Origin: PCC-10605 sp964409355
Lineage (GTDB): Bacteria > Cyanobacteriota > Cyanobacteriia > Cyanobacteriales > Cyanobacteriaceae
Direction of reading: 5' to 3'
Length of the DNA: 45,258 nt
Assembly: GCA_964409355.1 (NCBI GenBank)
Contig: CAYPDC010000020.1
Span: forward strand, 1 to 45,258
In this document: piece after piece, positions 1 to 8,201 of the stretch
How positions within the stretch are numbered: position 1 is the stretch's first letter
How the letters are laid out: each line of letters begins with the position of its first letter
Made by a program: the position numbers and the translations under genes
Notes under the pieces: generated by a model
What the model was told of the DNA's origin: nothing
Databases searched by the model: none
Seen by the model: only the letters and a program-made list of their open reading frames with translations

Positions 1-227
1 CTAAGATTATTACACCATGCAAACTCTGGTTCTTTCTTAGTGTAGTTAGTAAATATTTTTTTGATTGCGTCAATCTTTTTGCTAGAACTACCCTTAATTT
101 CCTGATGATTAATCATCCGCATTAAGGCTAAACCATAATTGTAAACAAAACGAGAAAACCCCCCGTGCTGTGCCATCAGAGTCTTCTCTTTGTTATTTAA
201 TTTTAGTTCCAGCTTGAGACTAAACAT
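1..227 (-). CDS. tnpB: IS607-type TnpB, N-terminal part, runs off the window edge
   Basis: Reading the minus strand from an ATG at 225-227 gives an open frame to the window edge (about 75 residues). It starts MFSLKLELKLNNKEK and continues with HGGFSRFVYNYGLALM, the usual N-terminal pattern of TnpB proteins (the RNA-guided nucleases carried by IS605/IS607 elements, ancestors of Cas12). The frame lies 40 bases downstream of a serine-recombinase tnpA on the same strand, the normal IS607 order. The catalytic RuvC and zinc-finger parts lie outside the window, so activity cannot be judged. The right-end omega RNA expected after tnpB is also outside. Confidence 0.75.
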   Translation of the reverse strand, partial: MFSLKLELKLNNKEKTLMAQHGGFSRFVYNYGLALMRMINHQEIKGSSSKKIDAIKKIFTNYTKKEPEFAWCNNL

Positions 228-267
228 AATAATTAAACTTATCAAACTCAGTCAAGTATAACAATAT

Positions 268-882
268 TTAATAAGATTGTGAAGGGGGATTAGTAATAAT
301 CTCTTTAATTTTCTTTGAGTAACTTCTTAAACCATATAAACGACAAGAGAAAGTATGAACAATCGCCAACAAATCTTCTACCATTTCTTGTTCAGGAGAT
401 AAAGATTGTTGATTCGCTACGGTTAATTTACATCCGTACCAATCGCAGTATTCCATAAAAAAGTCAAAACCAAAACGAACTAATCTATCTTTATGGGCAA
501 TAATTAAATGATTAATTTCACCTAGTCTAATATCTTTCATAATCAACAAGAACTTCTTGCGTTTAAAATTTAAACCTCCTCCTATCTCAGTAATCCATTC
601 GTCCACAGGAATACCGCCTCCCAAACAAAAAGATTCCATCGCTTTTACTTGAGAGTCTAAATCATCTTTTTGTTCAGAGGAAGATACTCGACAATAAACT
701 ACAGTTTTTCTTTCATCCAAAGAAGTAGGAAGATTGAGTGCTAGTTGTAAATCATTTTCATCATAGTAACGTTGATTACCTATAGTTCTTTTTGCTACTA
801 ACCTTCCTTCAAAATCCCATCTTCTAAGAGTTGAAACTGATCTTCCTATTAGCTTCGCAAATTCATGGGGTCTATAAACCAT
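268..882 (-). CDS. tnpA: IS607-family serine recombinase (transposase TnpA)
   Basis: This small serine recombinase of 204 residues would move the IS607-type element. Residues 4-45 form a MerR-like helix-turn-helix (FAKLIGRSVSTLRRWDFEGR) that in this family binds DNA. The catalytic domain follows, with the YCRVSS motif at 63-68 and Ser67 as the expected nucleophile; DLDSQ follows at 74-78. Unlike classical resolvases, IS607 TnpA has its DNA-binding domain at the N-terminus, as here. Length matches the family and no frame break is seen. tnpB lies downstream on the same strand. Serine transposases of this type make no target duplication, so the element ends cannot be recognised from flanking repeats; the left boundary is probably within 883-975. 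Confidence 0.88.
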   Translation of the reverse strand: MVYRPHEFAKLIGRSVSTLRRWDFEGRLVAKRTIGNQRYYDENDLQLALNLPTSLDERKTVVYCRVSSSEQKDDLDSQVKAMESFCLGGGIPVDEWITEIGGGLNFKRKKFLLIMKDIRLGEINHLIIAHKDRLVRFGFDFFMEYCDWYGCKLTVANQQSLSPEQEMVEDLLAIVHTFSCRLYGLRSYSKKIKEIITNPPSQSY

Positions 883-975
883 AAAACTTAATCATATAAT
901 AAACTATAATTAAGTTTAGTTAGTTTTTTGTCAACAGTCAATTGCTCTTCTAACTCCAAACTTAGATCCTGTTGA

Positions 976-2682
976 TTATCTTTGAATCAGTTTTTCTATA
1001 GCTTCACTGGGTTGGGGATGACCAAATAAATATCCTTGTAAATATTCGCATTGATAGTATTTGACTTTCTCGAATTGAAACTCTGTTTCTACTCCCTCGG
1101 CAACTACTGCCATCTCTAAATTATGGGCTAGATTAACGATACTCGCAAGGATTTTTTCCTTTTTTTCATATTTGCCGATCGCGCGGATAAAACAGGAGTC
1201 AACTTTCAAAATATCGATGGGAAATTGATATAAGCGACTCAGGGAGGAGTAACCAGTACCAAAGTCATCAATACAGAGTTTTACTCCTAATTCCTTCAAT
1301 GCTCTTAATATTACGTCCGCTTTAGCATCGGTTTCTAAAATGGCACTCTCGGTTATTTCTAATTTGATTAAGGTGCGATCGCATCTTGTTTGTGCTAAAA
1401 TATCTTCAACGGTTTTGACTAAGTCCGCCTGTTTAAATTGACGGGGCGATAGATTAATATTCATAAACAGAGAATTATTCCCACTCAACTGATTAAATTT
1501 CCTCGATTGTTGACAAGCCTCTATCAACACCCATTTACCAATGTCGATAATCAAGCCCGTTTCTTCCGCTAAAGGGATAAATTTGGCAGGAGAAATAAAA
1601 CCATTTTCAGGATGATGCCAACGCAATAAAGACTCAAAACCGACAATTTTTTGATCAACCACAGAAATAATCGGTTGATAATAAAGTTCAAACTGTTCTT
1701 TTTCTAAGGCTTTGCGTAAATCATTCTCCAAATTTAAGCGTTTAACCGCCACTTGGCGCATAGTTTTATTAAACACCGTCGATCGTGATTTTCCCAAAGA
1801 CTTTGATCGATACATGGCTAAATCCGCATCTCCCAACATTTCTTCCTGAGTTTCATAACCAATATTACTCAGCGTAATCCCAATACTGCAAGACGTAAAC
1901 ACTTCCTGATGACTTAATAAAAAGGGTTTTTGTAAATTAAACTGGATGCGATCGGCGATAGTAGAAATAATACTTAAATCATGAATATTCTCAAGAATAA
2001 TCGTAAACTCATCCCCCCCTAAACGAGCCAATTTATCTTGAGGGCGAATACTAGTCTTAATTCTTTGTGCTACTTCTTGCAAAAAGACATCCCCCACCGA
2101 ATGCCCCAAAGTATCATTAATTAAATTAAACCCGTCCAAATCTAAAAATAAAAGAGCAAACATGGAATCTTGACATTGATTTGCCTTCATTAAACTTTGA
2201 TGTAACTGATTCAAAAACCATGCCCGATTATATAATCCCGTCAAAGAATCGTGAAAAGCATCATAAATTAATTTTTTTTCTGCCTCTTTTTTCTTGGTTA
2301 CATCTCGTTGAATCGCTAAATAATGGGTTAATTGCCCCTCTGAATTATGTATAGGTTCAATATGCCATTGATTATAAAATTCTGTACCATCCTTGCGATA
2401 ATTAATCGTTTCCCCAAAAAAAACTTCCCCTTTTCTTAATTTTTGCTTTAATTCCTTAAAAACTTGACGATCAGTATTCGGACCTTGTAGAATACGGGGG
2501 GTTTTACCGACAATTTCCCATTCTTGATAACCAGTCATTTTGCTAAAAGCGTTATTAACAAAAACGATTTTCGGACCCGGATGGTCTAATTCTGTATCGG
2601 TAATCACAATGGAGTCATGGGAGCTACGAACCGCCGCTGCCAGTAGTGTAACTTCTTCTGAACTATGTTGATGAGAAATCAT
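976..2682 (-). CDS. PAS-GGDEF-EAL cyclic-di-GMP signalling protein
   Basis: A cytosolic protein of 568 residues predicted to make and/or degrade cyclic di-GMP. Residues about 15-135 are a PAS domain, followed by a GGDEF domain (about 140-300) and an EAL domain (about 318-565). The GGDEF motif is intact at 222-226, with an inhibitory-site RxxD (RPQD, 213-216) five residues upstream. The EAL signature reads ESLLRW (350-355), which keeps the Glu and Leu. Other phosphodiesterase motifs are present: NINLSPRQF, EITES, IDDFGTGYSSL and VAEGVE. Both activities therefore look possible. The PAS core contains GKTPRILQGPNTDR, the same segment as the LOV photoreceptor motif GRNCRFLQ, but with Pro in place of the flavin-adducting Cys, so LOV photochemistry is not expected. 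There are no membrane segments. The gene is monocistronic. Confidence 0.93.
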   Translation of the reverse strand: MISHQHSSEEVTLLAAAVRSSHDSIVITDTELDHPGPKIVFVNNAFSKMTGYQEWEIVGKTPRILQGPNTDRQVFKELKQKLRKGEVFFGETINYRKDGTEFYNQWHIEPIHNSEGQLTHYLAIQRDVTKKKEAEKKLIYDAFHDSLTGLYNRAWFLNQLHQSLMKANQCQDSMFALLFLDLDGFNLINDTLGHSVGDVFLQEVAQRIKTSIRPQDKLARLGGDEFTIILENIHDLSIISTIADRIQFNLQKPFLLSHQEVFTSCSIGITLSNIGYETQEEMLGDADLAMYRSKSLGKSRSTVFNKTMRQVAVKRLNLENDLRKALEKEQFELYYQPIISVVDQKIVGFESLLRWHHPENGFISPAKFIPLAEETGLIIDIGKWVLIEACQQSRKFNQLSGNNSLFMNINLSPRQFKQADLVKTVEDILAQTRCDRTLIKLEITESAILETDAKADVILRALKELGVKLCIDDFGTGYSSLSRLYQFPIDILKVDSCFIRAIGKYEKKEKILASIVNLAHNLEMAVVAEGVETEFQFEKVKYYQCEYLQGYLFGHPQPSEAIEKLIQR

Positions 2683-2850
2683 AATATATCATAATATATA
2701 CTTAGGGATTAAGAAAGATGAAACAGATGAAAGTTTGACAGTTAACACTTAATTAAAACTCTATCTAAGTTCAATTATAAAGGAAATCTTAAAATTTGCT
2801 TGAAATTTACAGTGTAGAATGAGAAGAAAGGTTTAAGGAAGTAAATAAGA

Positions 2851-3740
2851 ATGGTGACACAGACACAAACAGCCACAAGTAATGAAGTCGAATTTATCCC
2901 CAAACCTGATGTTAGTCATTTAATCACNNNNNNNNNNNNNNNNNNNNNNNNNNNNNNNNNNNNNNNNNNNNNNNNNNNNNNNNNNNNNNNNNNNNNNNNN
3001 NNNNNNNNNNNNNNNNNNNNNNNNNNNCCACAAGTAATGAAGTCGAATTTATCCCCAAACCTGATGTTAGTCATTTAATCACAGAGGATGATACCCCCGT
3101 GGATAATTTTGGTTCAGCAAAACAACAAAGATTTTTAACCAGCATTCTTTACCATGCCAGAAAAGAAGTAGTTTTTTTAGCAGATGCCAATGTAGGTATT
3201 TATTATAATATCGGTAAACCCCCCATTGTTCCCGATTTTTTCTTGAGTTTAGATGTCACCACTCCCCAAAATTTCTGGGAAAAAAATCACCGTTGTTATC
3301 TGGTGTGGGAATTCGGTAAAACCCCTGAGATTGCGATCGAAATTGTCTCTAATAAAGTGGGGGGAGAATTACGGGAAAAACTTAAAATTTATCAAGATAT
3401 GAGGGTGAGTTATTATATAGTTTATGATCCGCAACAATATTTAGGGGAAAAAGTTTTAAGGATATTTAAACTGACAGGAATAAATTATCAAGAAACCTCT
3501 GATACTTGGTTAGAAGGAGTTAATTTAGGGTTAACTTTATGGGAGGGAGAATTTGAAAATTTTAAGAGTGTCTGGTTGCGTTGGTGTGATGAAAATGGTG
3601 ATTTACTCTTGACAGGTGATGAGTCAGCACAAAAAGCTATTTTAGGAGAAAAAGAACAACAAAAAAGAGCCGAAAATGCAGAAAAAGAGTTACAGGAATT
3701 AAAGGAAAAATTGCGTCAACAAGGTATAATTCTTGATTAA
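2851..3740 (+). CDS. Uma2-family (PD-(D/E)XK) nuclease-like protein, split by an assembly gap
   Basis: The N-terminus (MVTQTQTATSNEVEF...) starts at 2851 after an AAGGAAG ribosome site. It is interrupted by 100 N and resumes at 3028 with a repeat of the same 55 bases. Removing the gap and one repeat copy gives one continuous frame running SHLITEDDTPVDNFGSAKQQ, so the gene is very probably intact at about 245 residues. It shows the Uma2 (DUF820) pattern: PPIVPDFFLSLD supplies the acidic residue after Pro, and EIAIEIVSNKVGGELREK supplies the Glu/Lys part of the fold. A charged coiled-coil tail (EKEQQKRAENAEKELQELK) ends the protein, which is common in cyanobacterial members. The cellular role of the family is uncertain; many genomes carry dozens of copies. 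The ATG at 3099 is internal and not the true start. Confidence 0.85.
2928..3027. other. Assembly gap of 100 N flanked by a 55-base direct repeat
   Basis: Exactly 100 N separate two identical 55-base blocks (2873-2927 and 3028-3082). An identical overlap of this length is what a de Bruijn assembler with k = 55 leaves at contig ends, so the gap is probably artificial and both the N run and one repeat copy should be removed. Confidence 0.9.
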
Positions 3741-3770
3741 AATTTTGGCGTTACTGAATTTTAGGTATGA

Positions 3771-3880
3771 TTAGGTAGTTTCCAAGAAAGAATTTACCCG
3801 TTTCCCCCCTAACCCCCCTTTGTGTTAAGGGGGGTTAGGGGGGATCGTACTGGTATATTTATTGTCATAAATCACCTTAA
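3771..3880 (+). repeat. MITE-like palindromic repeat, copy 1 (family A)
   Basis: This 110-bp element begins TTAGGTAGTTTCCAAGAAAG and ends AAATCACCTTAA. The two ends are imperfect inverted repeats (GGT-GTTTC near each tip, AATTTACCC against AATATACC further in). The centre is a perfect 17-bp inverted repeat: a C-run, TAA and C-run arm at 3804-3820, a 6-base loop, and the G-rich arm at 3827-3843. Related copies lie at 28876-28985 (minus), 31130-31253 and 32321-32389. It has no coding capacity and behaves like a non-autonomous mobile repeat. It could also terminate transcription of the Uma2 gene just upstream. Confidence 0.8.
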
Positions 3881-4017
3881 AGAAAAAAGATGCGATCGCA
3901 CCTTATGGGTTCAGTTACCCTCTGATAATGGCGGAAAACTCTACTCAAACCAATATCGAAGAAAGAAAATAAATAAGCTATGATTAAAATAAGGAAAAAC
4001 ACTTCTGACTATTAAAA

Positions 4018-4299
4018 ATGATGAAAATTACCCCTCAAGCAATTTATAACCTTTATAGCAACGCTATTCGTAACCCAAAATACCGGAATTGGATTATTAT
4101 TGGTACATTAATTTATGTTTTAAGCCCCATCGATCTTTCTCCTGATATATTTCCTTTAGCCGGACAAATTGATGATTTTTTATTACTCTCAATAATGGCG
4201 ATCGAAGTTACACAAATGGTATTTAATAGTCAGAAAAAAGAAGAAGAAGAAAAACCATCAGAAAAAACCGTTGATGTCGATGCCGTATCCATGGATTAA
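4018..4299 (+). CDS. DUF1232 (YkvA-type) small membrane-associated protein
   Basis: This 93-residue protein shows the DUF1232 signature YVLSPIDLSPDIFPLAGQIDD (residues about 38-58), with the conserved SPIDL-PD and the acidic pair after the hydrophobic turn. Residues 25-40 and 55-70 are hydrophobic and probably sit in or on the membrane. The C-terminus is charged (KKEEEEKPSEK). The function of the family is not established. The start ATG-ATG at 4018-4023 has two in-frame candidates; the first is used here. The next gene is convergent (4640 to 4326, minus), so this one is likely transcribed alone. Confidence 0.85.
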   Translation: MMKITPQAIYNLYSNAIRNPKYRNWIIIGTLIYVLSPIDLSPDIFPLAGQIDDFLLLSIMAIEVTQMVFNSQKKEEEEKPSEKTVDVDAVSMD

Positions 4300-4325
4300 C
4301 CAGTTATCCAAGAATAAACACAACT

Positions 4326-4640
4326 TCAACTTTTAAACACACCCTTGATTTTCTCTACCCACTGTCCAATATCCTCATAAGAAATTTTCAACAGAGAAAG
4401 AGTACCGATTAAAATTAAAATAGAACCAAATAAAAAGTTATCATCATATAAATATAACCCAACAATAACGATAAAATAAGGTGATAAAATGCCGCTAATT
4501 TTCTCTACCAATTTTACTACTAGAGGAGAGTCAACTTCCTCTAATTCAGTATCAAATAAATCATTATCATTTTGATTTACTAAATTTTCGATTTCAGCAG
4601 TATTTACAGGGTTTTTGTCAGGCTTATTTTTACTAAACAT
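4326..4640 (-). CDS. Small membrane protein of unknown function
   Basis: This 104-residue protein has an acidic, Asn-rich N-terminal half (residues 1-42, ending ELEEVDSPLVVK) and two hydrophobic stretches: about 53-66 (YFIVIVGLYLY) and 69-85 (NFLFGSILILIGTLSLL). A short amphipathic tail with Trp and Lys follows. The pattern suggests a two-helix membrane protein with a cytoplasmic N-terminus. I do not recognise the family. It lies tail to tail with the DUF1232 gene and 67 bases downstream of the prepilin-like gene on the same strand, so it could be co-transcribed with the latter. The reading frame has plausible codon use and its own ATG. Confidence 0.6.
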   Translation of the reverse strand: MFSKNKPDKNPVNTAEIENLVNQNDNDLFDTELEEVDSPLVVKLVEKISGILSPYFIVIVGLYLYDDNFLFGSILILIGTLSLLKISYEDIGQWVEKIKGVFKS

Positions 4641-4707
4641 TCTTATAACGGTAATTTTAATTTAAGTTTAATCCCATAAAATTATAGCAAAAATCGCTCT
4701 CAATCTC

Positions 4708-5454
4708 TTATTGAGCTCTGGTAAAAGCGATAATACTATCAGAAATAGTTGAACTCTCCCCATTATTTCCCATTATGTATCCGTGCAGAAAAATTCTCAC
4801 CAATCGACTCTCTTCCGTGGTAGGATTTTTGTCAACACAAAAGCGAAATCCCCCCTTCTTATTTTTATCTGTACCATAAATTTCGTCATGAAATGTCCAG
4901 TTAACTTCATTATAGCTACAATTTATAGAGGGTTGATTTTCCTTAACGCTGATTAAGCCATCTTTAATTGCCCTCCATCCTGAGTCTGTGCCATCCTCTT
5001 GGACTCTTTTCCACCTTAAAACCCCCGGTTTAAGCCATATCTGTGAGCCACTTCTAATGTCGTCAAAAGCGTAGTAAATCCTTTTTTTTGTGTCGGGATT
5101 ATTGTCAGTGTCATCAGGGTAGGTAATTCTTAGGCAATATTCAGACTCAACAGTATCTCCTGATGTATTGCATTTGGGATCTGTGTGTTCTGTTACTGCG
5201 GTAACGCTACGAGCTTGTTTGATGTCTTCCTGCATATAGGCTAACGCCCTTCTAATACTAGCCATGCGTATGCTTTTAGACTCAATATCTTGTTTGGCAC
5301 GAAGCACATTGATCAACCCACTGGTGGCAGTAGTTAGAACAATACTACTAATAACAAGGGCGATTAATAATTCGGTTAAGGAAATACCTTGATTACAAGA
5401 TCGAATTACTATAAACCAGAGTATTTGCCTCTTAATTTTCTTTTTGAGGTTCAT
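4708..5454 (-). CDS. Prepilin-like (type II/IV minor pseudopilin, HpsC/PilW-like) protein
   Basis: This 248-residue protein carries a prepilin-type N-terminus. A basic leader of about 22 residues (MNLKKKIKRQ...) precedes CNQG followed by ISLTELLIALVISSIVLTTA, where cleavage by prepilin peptidase is expected after the Gly. The fifth residue of the mature form is the conserved Glu. A single hydrophobic helix is followed by RRALAYMQEDIKQARS, a pattern shared with cyanobacterial HpsC-type pseudopilins, and then a periplasmic globular part rich in Asp, Trp and Cys. It may belong to a pilus or polysaccharide-secretion apparatus, but no partner pilin gene is next to it, so the exact role is inferred. 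Mature cysteines could form a disulfide. Confidence 0.75.
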   Translation of the reverse strand: MNLKKKIKRQILWFIVIRSCNQGISLTELLIALVISSIVLTTATSGLINVLRAKQDIESKSIRMASIRRALAYMQEDIKQARSVTAVTEHTDPKCNTSGDTVESEYCLRITYPDDTDNNPDTKKRIYYAFDDIRSGSQIWLKPGVLRWKRVQEDGTDSGWRAIKDGLISVKENQPSINCSYNEVNWTFHDEIYGTDKNKKGGFRFCVDKNPTTEESRLVRIFLHGYIMGNNGESSTISDSIIAFTRAQ

Positions 5455-5569
5455 TGGTTTAGAACTCCAGTAAAAACTGTTATCTTAAGTTCTATAGTAA
5501 TATCCCCAAAAAAAATTGTATGTTGGCTAGAACACAATATTTTCAACTTTAGATCAAGTTTTTAATCAC

Positions 5570-5636
5570 TGGCGATTTATCCCACACCGGTTTATTTTTT
5601 GTTTTTGTCGAAAACAAGGTGTGGGGCTTCTCGCCA
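5570..5636 (-). terminator. Long hairpin downstream of petH (repeat family B, copy 1)
   Basis: Three nested stems fit one long hairpin: TGGCGA 5570-5575 with TCGCCA 5631-5636, CCCACACC 5581-5588 with GGTGTGGG 5618-5625, and TTGTTTT 5599-5605 with AAAACAA 5611-5617. It begins 10 bases after the petH stop codon on the minus strand and is well placed to end or protect the petH mRNA. Its reverse complement is clearly related to a block after psbY at 17332-17400, so it is a dispersed repeat as well as a probable terminator. Confidence 0.75.
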
Positions 5637-5645
5637 TCAAGCTAA

Positions 5646-6848
5646 TTAGTAAACTTCAACGTGCCAACGTTCTTCTTTTTTCATTTGTTTGCGTAAATCA
5701 TCCCAATTCATACCTCTTTTTTCCGCTTCCGCAGTAAAGGTGTCAGAAATAGGAGGTTCCATACCTTTTAAACCACACATATAAACGTGAGTATTGGGTT
5801 TTTGGATTAACTCAAATAATTCGTCAGCATATTCACTTACACGGCTTTGAACATACATCTTACCACCATCAGCAGTTTGTTGTTCACGACTAATGGCATA
5901 AGTCAAACGGAAATTATCCGCATAATCTGTTGCCATTTTCTCTAAATCATCTTTATAAAGAATGTTTTGAGTGTAAGGAATACCAAAGATTAACCACGCT
6001 AAACCTTTAAATTGATAGTCTGGATTTAATTCTCTCTCCTTAAACATACGCCATAAAAAGGCACGGAAGGGAGCAATACCAGTACCCGTCGCTAACATGA
6101 CAATGGTTGCATCCTCATCATCTGGTAATAACATTTCTTTACCCACAGGTCCAGTAATCGCAACATCTGCCCCGACTTCTAAGTTACAAAGGTAGCTTGA
6201 ACAAACACCATAAACGGTTTCTCCTGCTTCATTTTGATACTCTAATTGACGTACACACAAGGAAACGGTTTTGTCATCTCTGTTGTCGCCGTGACGAGTG
6301 GAAGCAATGGAGTAAAGACGTAATTTATTGGGTTTGCCATTATCATCTTCCCCAGGAGGAATAATACCGATACTTTGACCTTCTAAATAGTGTAAGTCAC
6401 CAGCAGAAAGATCGAAGGTTAAATGGCGTACAGTACCGCTACCGCCTTCGGCTACTAATTCGTAGTTTTCTAAACATTTACCGACATAAGGATCTTTTGG
6501 GCGATAAATATTAACAGGTACTTTTACTTCTTTTTTTTCTTTTTTAGATTCGCTTTGAGTCATGGGCTGTGTTTCAATAGTGGTATTAGAACCTTGACTC
6601 GGAGTTTGAATGGGAGTTAAAGCATCAATGGGAGTAATGTTAATAATTTTACCCCCAAGACGATTAATCCGATTCATTTCCTGATTCATCCTAGAATAAG
6701 GTACAGCAATAAAAACACTGCCACTTTTACGGATGGAATAGTCTAATGTATTGCTTTCCTGTTGAGAAATTCCTACTACTTCAAAAAGAAAGCGGCGATT
6801 TTCATTCACAGAACTAGCAAAGCTTTTAATGTTGTTAAAGGTTCTCAT
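5646..6848 (-). CDS. petH: Ferredoxin-NADP+ reductase with CpcD-like phycobilisome-linker domain
   Basis: This FAD enzyme passes electrons from photosystem-I-reduced ferredoxin to NADP+. Residues 1-78 are a CpcD-like domain (from FEVVGISQQ to NRLGGKIINITPID) that anchors the long isoform to phycobilisome rods. A Pro/Thr/Lys-rich linker (about 79-110) follows, then the reductase of roughly 290 residues. Visible motifs are RLYSIAS for FAD binding, GTGIAPFRAFLWRMF for NADP, CGLKGMEPPI, and the C-terminal WHVEVY with the terminal Tyr that stacks on the flavin. In Synechocystis a short isoform without the linker domain is made by internal initiation. Here Met96, just before the Lys-rich segment, is a candidate, though no clear ribosome site precedes it. 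The gene is monocistronic, followed by a strong hairpin. Confidence 0.97.
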   Translation of the reverse strand: MRTFNNIKSFASSVNENRRFLFEVVGISQQESNTLDYSIRKSGSVFIAVPYSRMNQEMNRINRLGGKIINITPIDALTPIQTPSQGSNTTIETQPMTQSESKKEKKEVKVPVNIYRPKDPYVGKCLENYELVAEGGSGTVRHLTFDLSAGDLHYLEGQSIGIIPPGEDDNGKPNKLRLYSIASTRHGDNRDDKTVSLCVRQLEYQNEAGETVYGVCSSYLCNLEVGADVAITGPVGKEMLLPDDEDATIVMLATGTGIAPFRAFLWRMFKERELNPDYQFKGLAWLIFGIPYTQNILYKDDLEKMATDYADNFRLTYAISREQQTADGGKMYVQSRVSEYADELFELIQKPNTHVYMCGLKGMEPPISDTFTAEAEKRGMNWDDLRKQMKKEERWHVEVY

Positions 6849-7106
6849 TTAATTCTTAAATATACTCCTGATTTTCTGAAATTAAAGTAAAGTTTGTCTT
6901 AAATCAATGATGATGTCAACTTTTCCACACATCGACACCACTGTCTTATAATCAAAAGTCAATAAGTTTTATTAACTCATTGTCCATCTTACACGAAAAA
7001 TGCTCATAACTAAAGCCAAAGGCACTTTTTCCGCACCATCTAATTATTACTTCAGTTCGATGCCAGAATATCGGACTGAGGCAGGTTGCAGGAAAAGATT
7101 TTCAAA

Positions 7107-7135
7107 TTAATTATATTTTTGCGTAACATCAGTTA
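7107..7135. repeat. 29-bp direct repeat flanking the SWIM gene, left copy
   Basis: A 29-base block containing TTTTTGCGTAACATCAGTTA recurs at 8089-8117 with one mismatch (28 of 29). The two copies bracket the SWIM zinc-finger gene on both sides, in the same orientation. This copy overlaps the last codons of that gene. Possible explanations are past duplication or insertion of the intervening DNA, or a solo short repeat. Confidence 0.7.
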
Positions 7136-7947
7136 TTAAGTGCGATCGCCATTGCCCGATCGGGAACATTCTGATAAACCTGGGTGAGATATTGCATAAC
7201 TGCTTGAGAATCGTTATAAGGTAAAGGAATATCCCCTAAAACTTCTATAATAGTTTTATTATCGGCACTAGGAGTAATTACCACCAAAGAAGAATCTAAG
7301 GGTTGCTCGTATTCCCAAAAATTATCGATAGACAACGGTGCTGAAGTCTTATTCCCATTGCTTTTACGCTTGGGGATTGACTTAATTTTGCCTAGTTTTT
7401 CTGGTTGAACTTCTTTCCCTGATAAATGCAAACTGCGAGATACTCTCAACGCCTCTAAAATTTGGGCTTTACTTCTACCCCTTAATTGAAATATGATGAA
7501 AGGATCTTCACTGAAGCGATCAGCTAATTGATAATAAACGGCAGCAATATGTTTACAAGGATTGGCTTTATCCGGACAAGTACAGCGCGATCGCACATCT
7601 GTTAAATTAAAGGGAAAAAGGCTTAAACCATTTTTAATAAAAACCTGTTCAATTTCTAAAGGCATTTCTCCCACTAACAATTGTGCGGAAAGAATGGCTT
7701 TTTCTGACATGGTAGCAATCACATAACCCCAATCCTCATCGGAAAAAGCATCTAAAGCCAAAGTAACCCGATAAGGCTTTTCTTCTGTGCCTTGCACTTG
7801 AGCAATTAAATGAGACTGTTTATTAAACTCAATATTAAGTACATTTCCCTCTCGGGAATAATTTCGTCCTCTTTCCAATCTTTTCTTAAAACGGTAAGAA
7901 TCGAGCAACTCCAGCCACTTCTCCACCCACCACTGTCTTTCAATCAT
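7129..7947 (-). CDS. SWIM zinc-finger domain protein
   Basis: This 272-residue protein has the SWIM zinc-binding pattern CTCPDKANPCKHIAAVYYQLA (CxCx(n)CxH) near residue 122. An N-terminal region with WWVEKWLELLDSYRFKKRLERGRNYS precedes it, which is typical of bacterial SWIM proteins found with SNF2 helicases. SWIM domains bind DNA or proteins. Here no SNF2 helicase lies next door, so the partner, if any, is encoded elsewhere. The C-terminal part (FWEYEQPLDSSLVVI...) is the spacer and tail seen in cyanobacterial family members. It has its own promoter region and lies head to head with pfkA over about 250 bases. Confidence 0.85.
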   Translation of the reverse strand: MIERQWWVEKWLELLDSYRFKKRLERGRNYSREGNVLNIEFNKQSHLIAQVQGTEEKPYRVTLALDAFSDEDWGYVIATMSEKAILSAQLLVGEMPLEIEQVFIKNGLSLFPFNLTDVRSRCTCPDKANPCKHIAAVYYQLADRFSEDPFIIFQLRGRSKAQILEALRVSRSLHLSGKEVQPEKLGKIKSIPKRKSNGNKTSAPLSIDNFWEYEQPLDSSLVVITPSADNKTIIEVLGDIPLPYNDSQAVMQYLTQVYQNVPDRAMAIALNN

Positions 7948-8088
7948 ATTTATAATTTGTTATCTAAAACTTACTGATAGTTACTTAATTTTGTATTATT
8001 TTAGTTGTCATGTCAAGTTTTAAAAATTACTTCGCCTCCAATAAGAATAGTGAATTCTTTGCTGCTACCTGCTACCTCCCATCGACAA

Positions 8089-8117
8089 TTAATTATCTTT
8101 TTGCGTAACATCAGTTA
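8089..8117. repeat. 29-bp direct repeat flanking the SWIM gene, right copy
   Basis: This is the same block as 7107-7135 with a single A/C difference. It lies in the SWIM-pfkA divergent intergenic region, about 85 bases before the pfkA start. Confidence 0.7.
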
Positions 8118-8201
8118 AATTAATTTAACTTTTCATTTTGCGAGAAAATTTTCAATTAACAATAAGATTAAAGTATAAAAATCTAGACCAGAAAAAGTAA
8201 G

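Noticed and set aside
2373..2682. Calling the PAS domain a LOV blue-light receptor
   Set aside because: The adduct-forming Cys is replaced by Pro, so the defining photochemistry is not expected.
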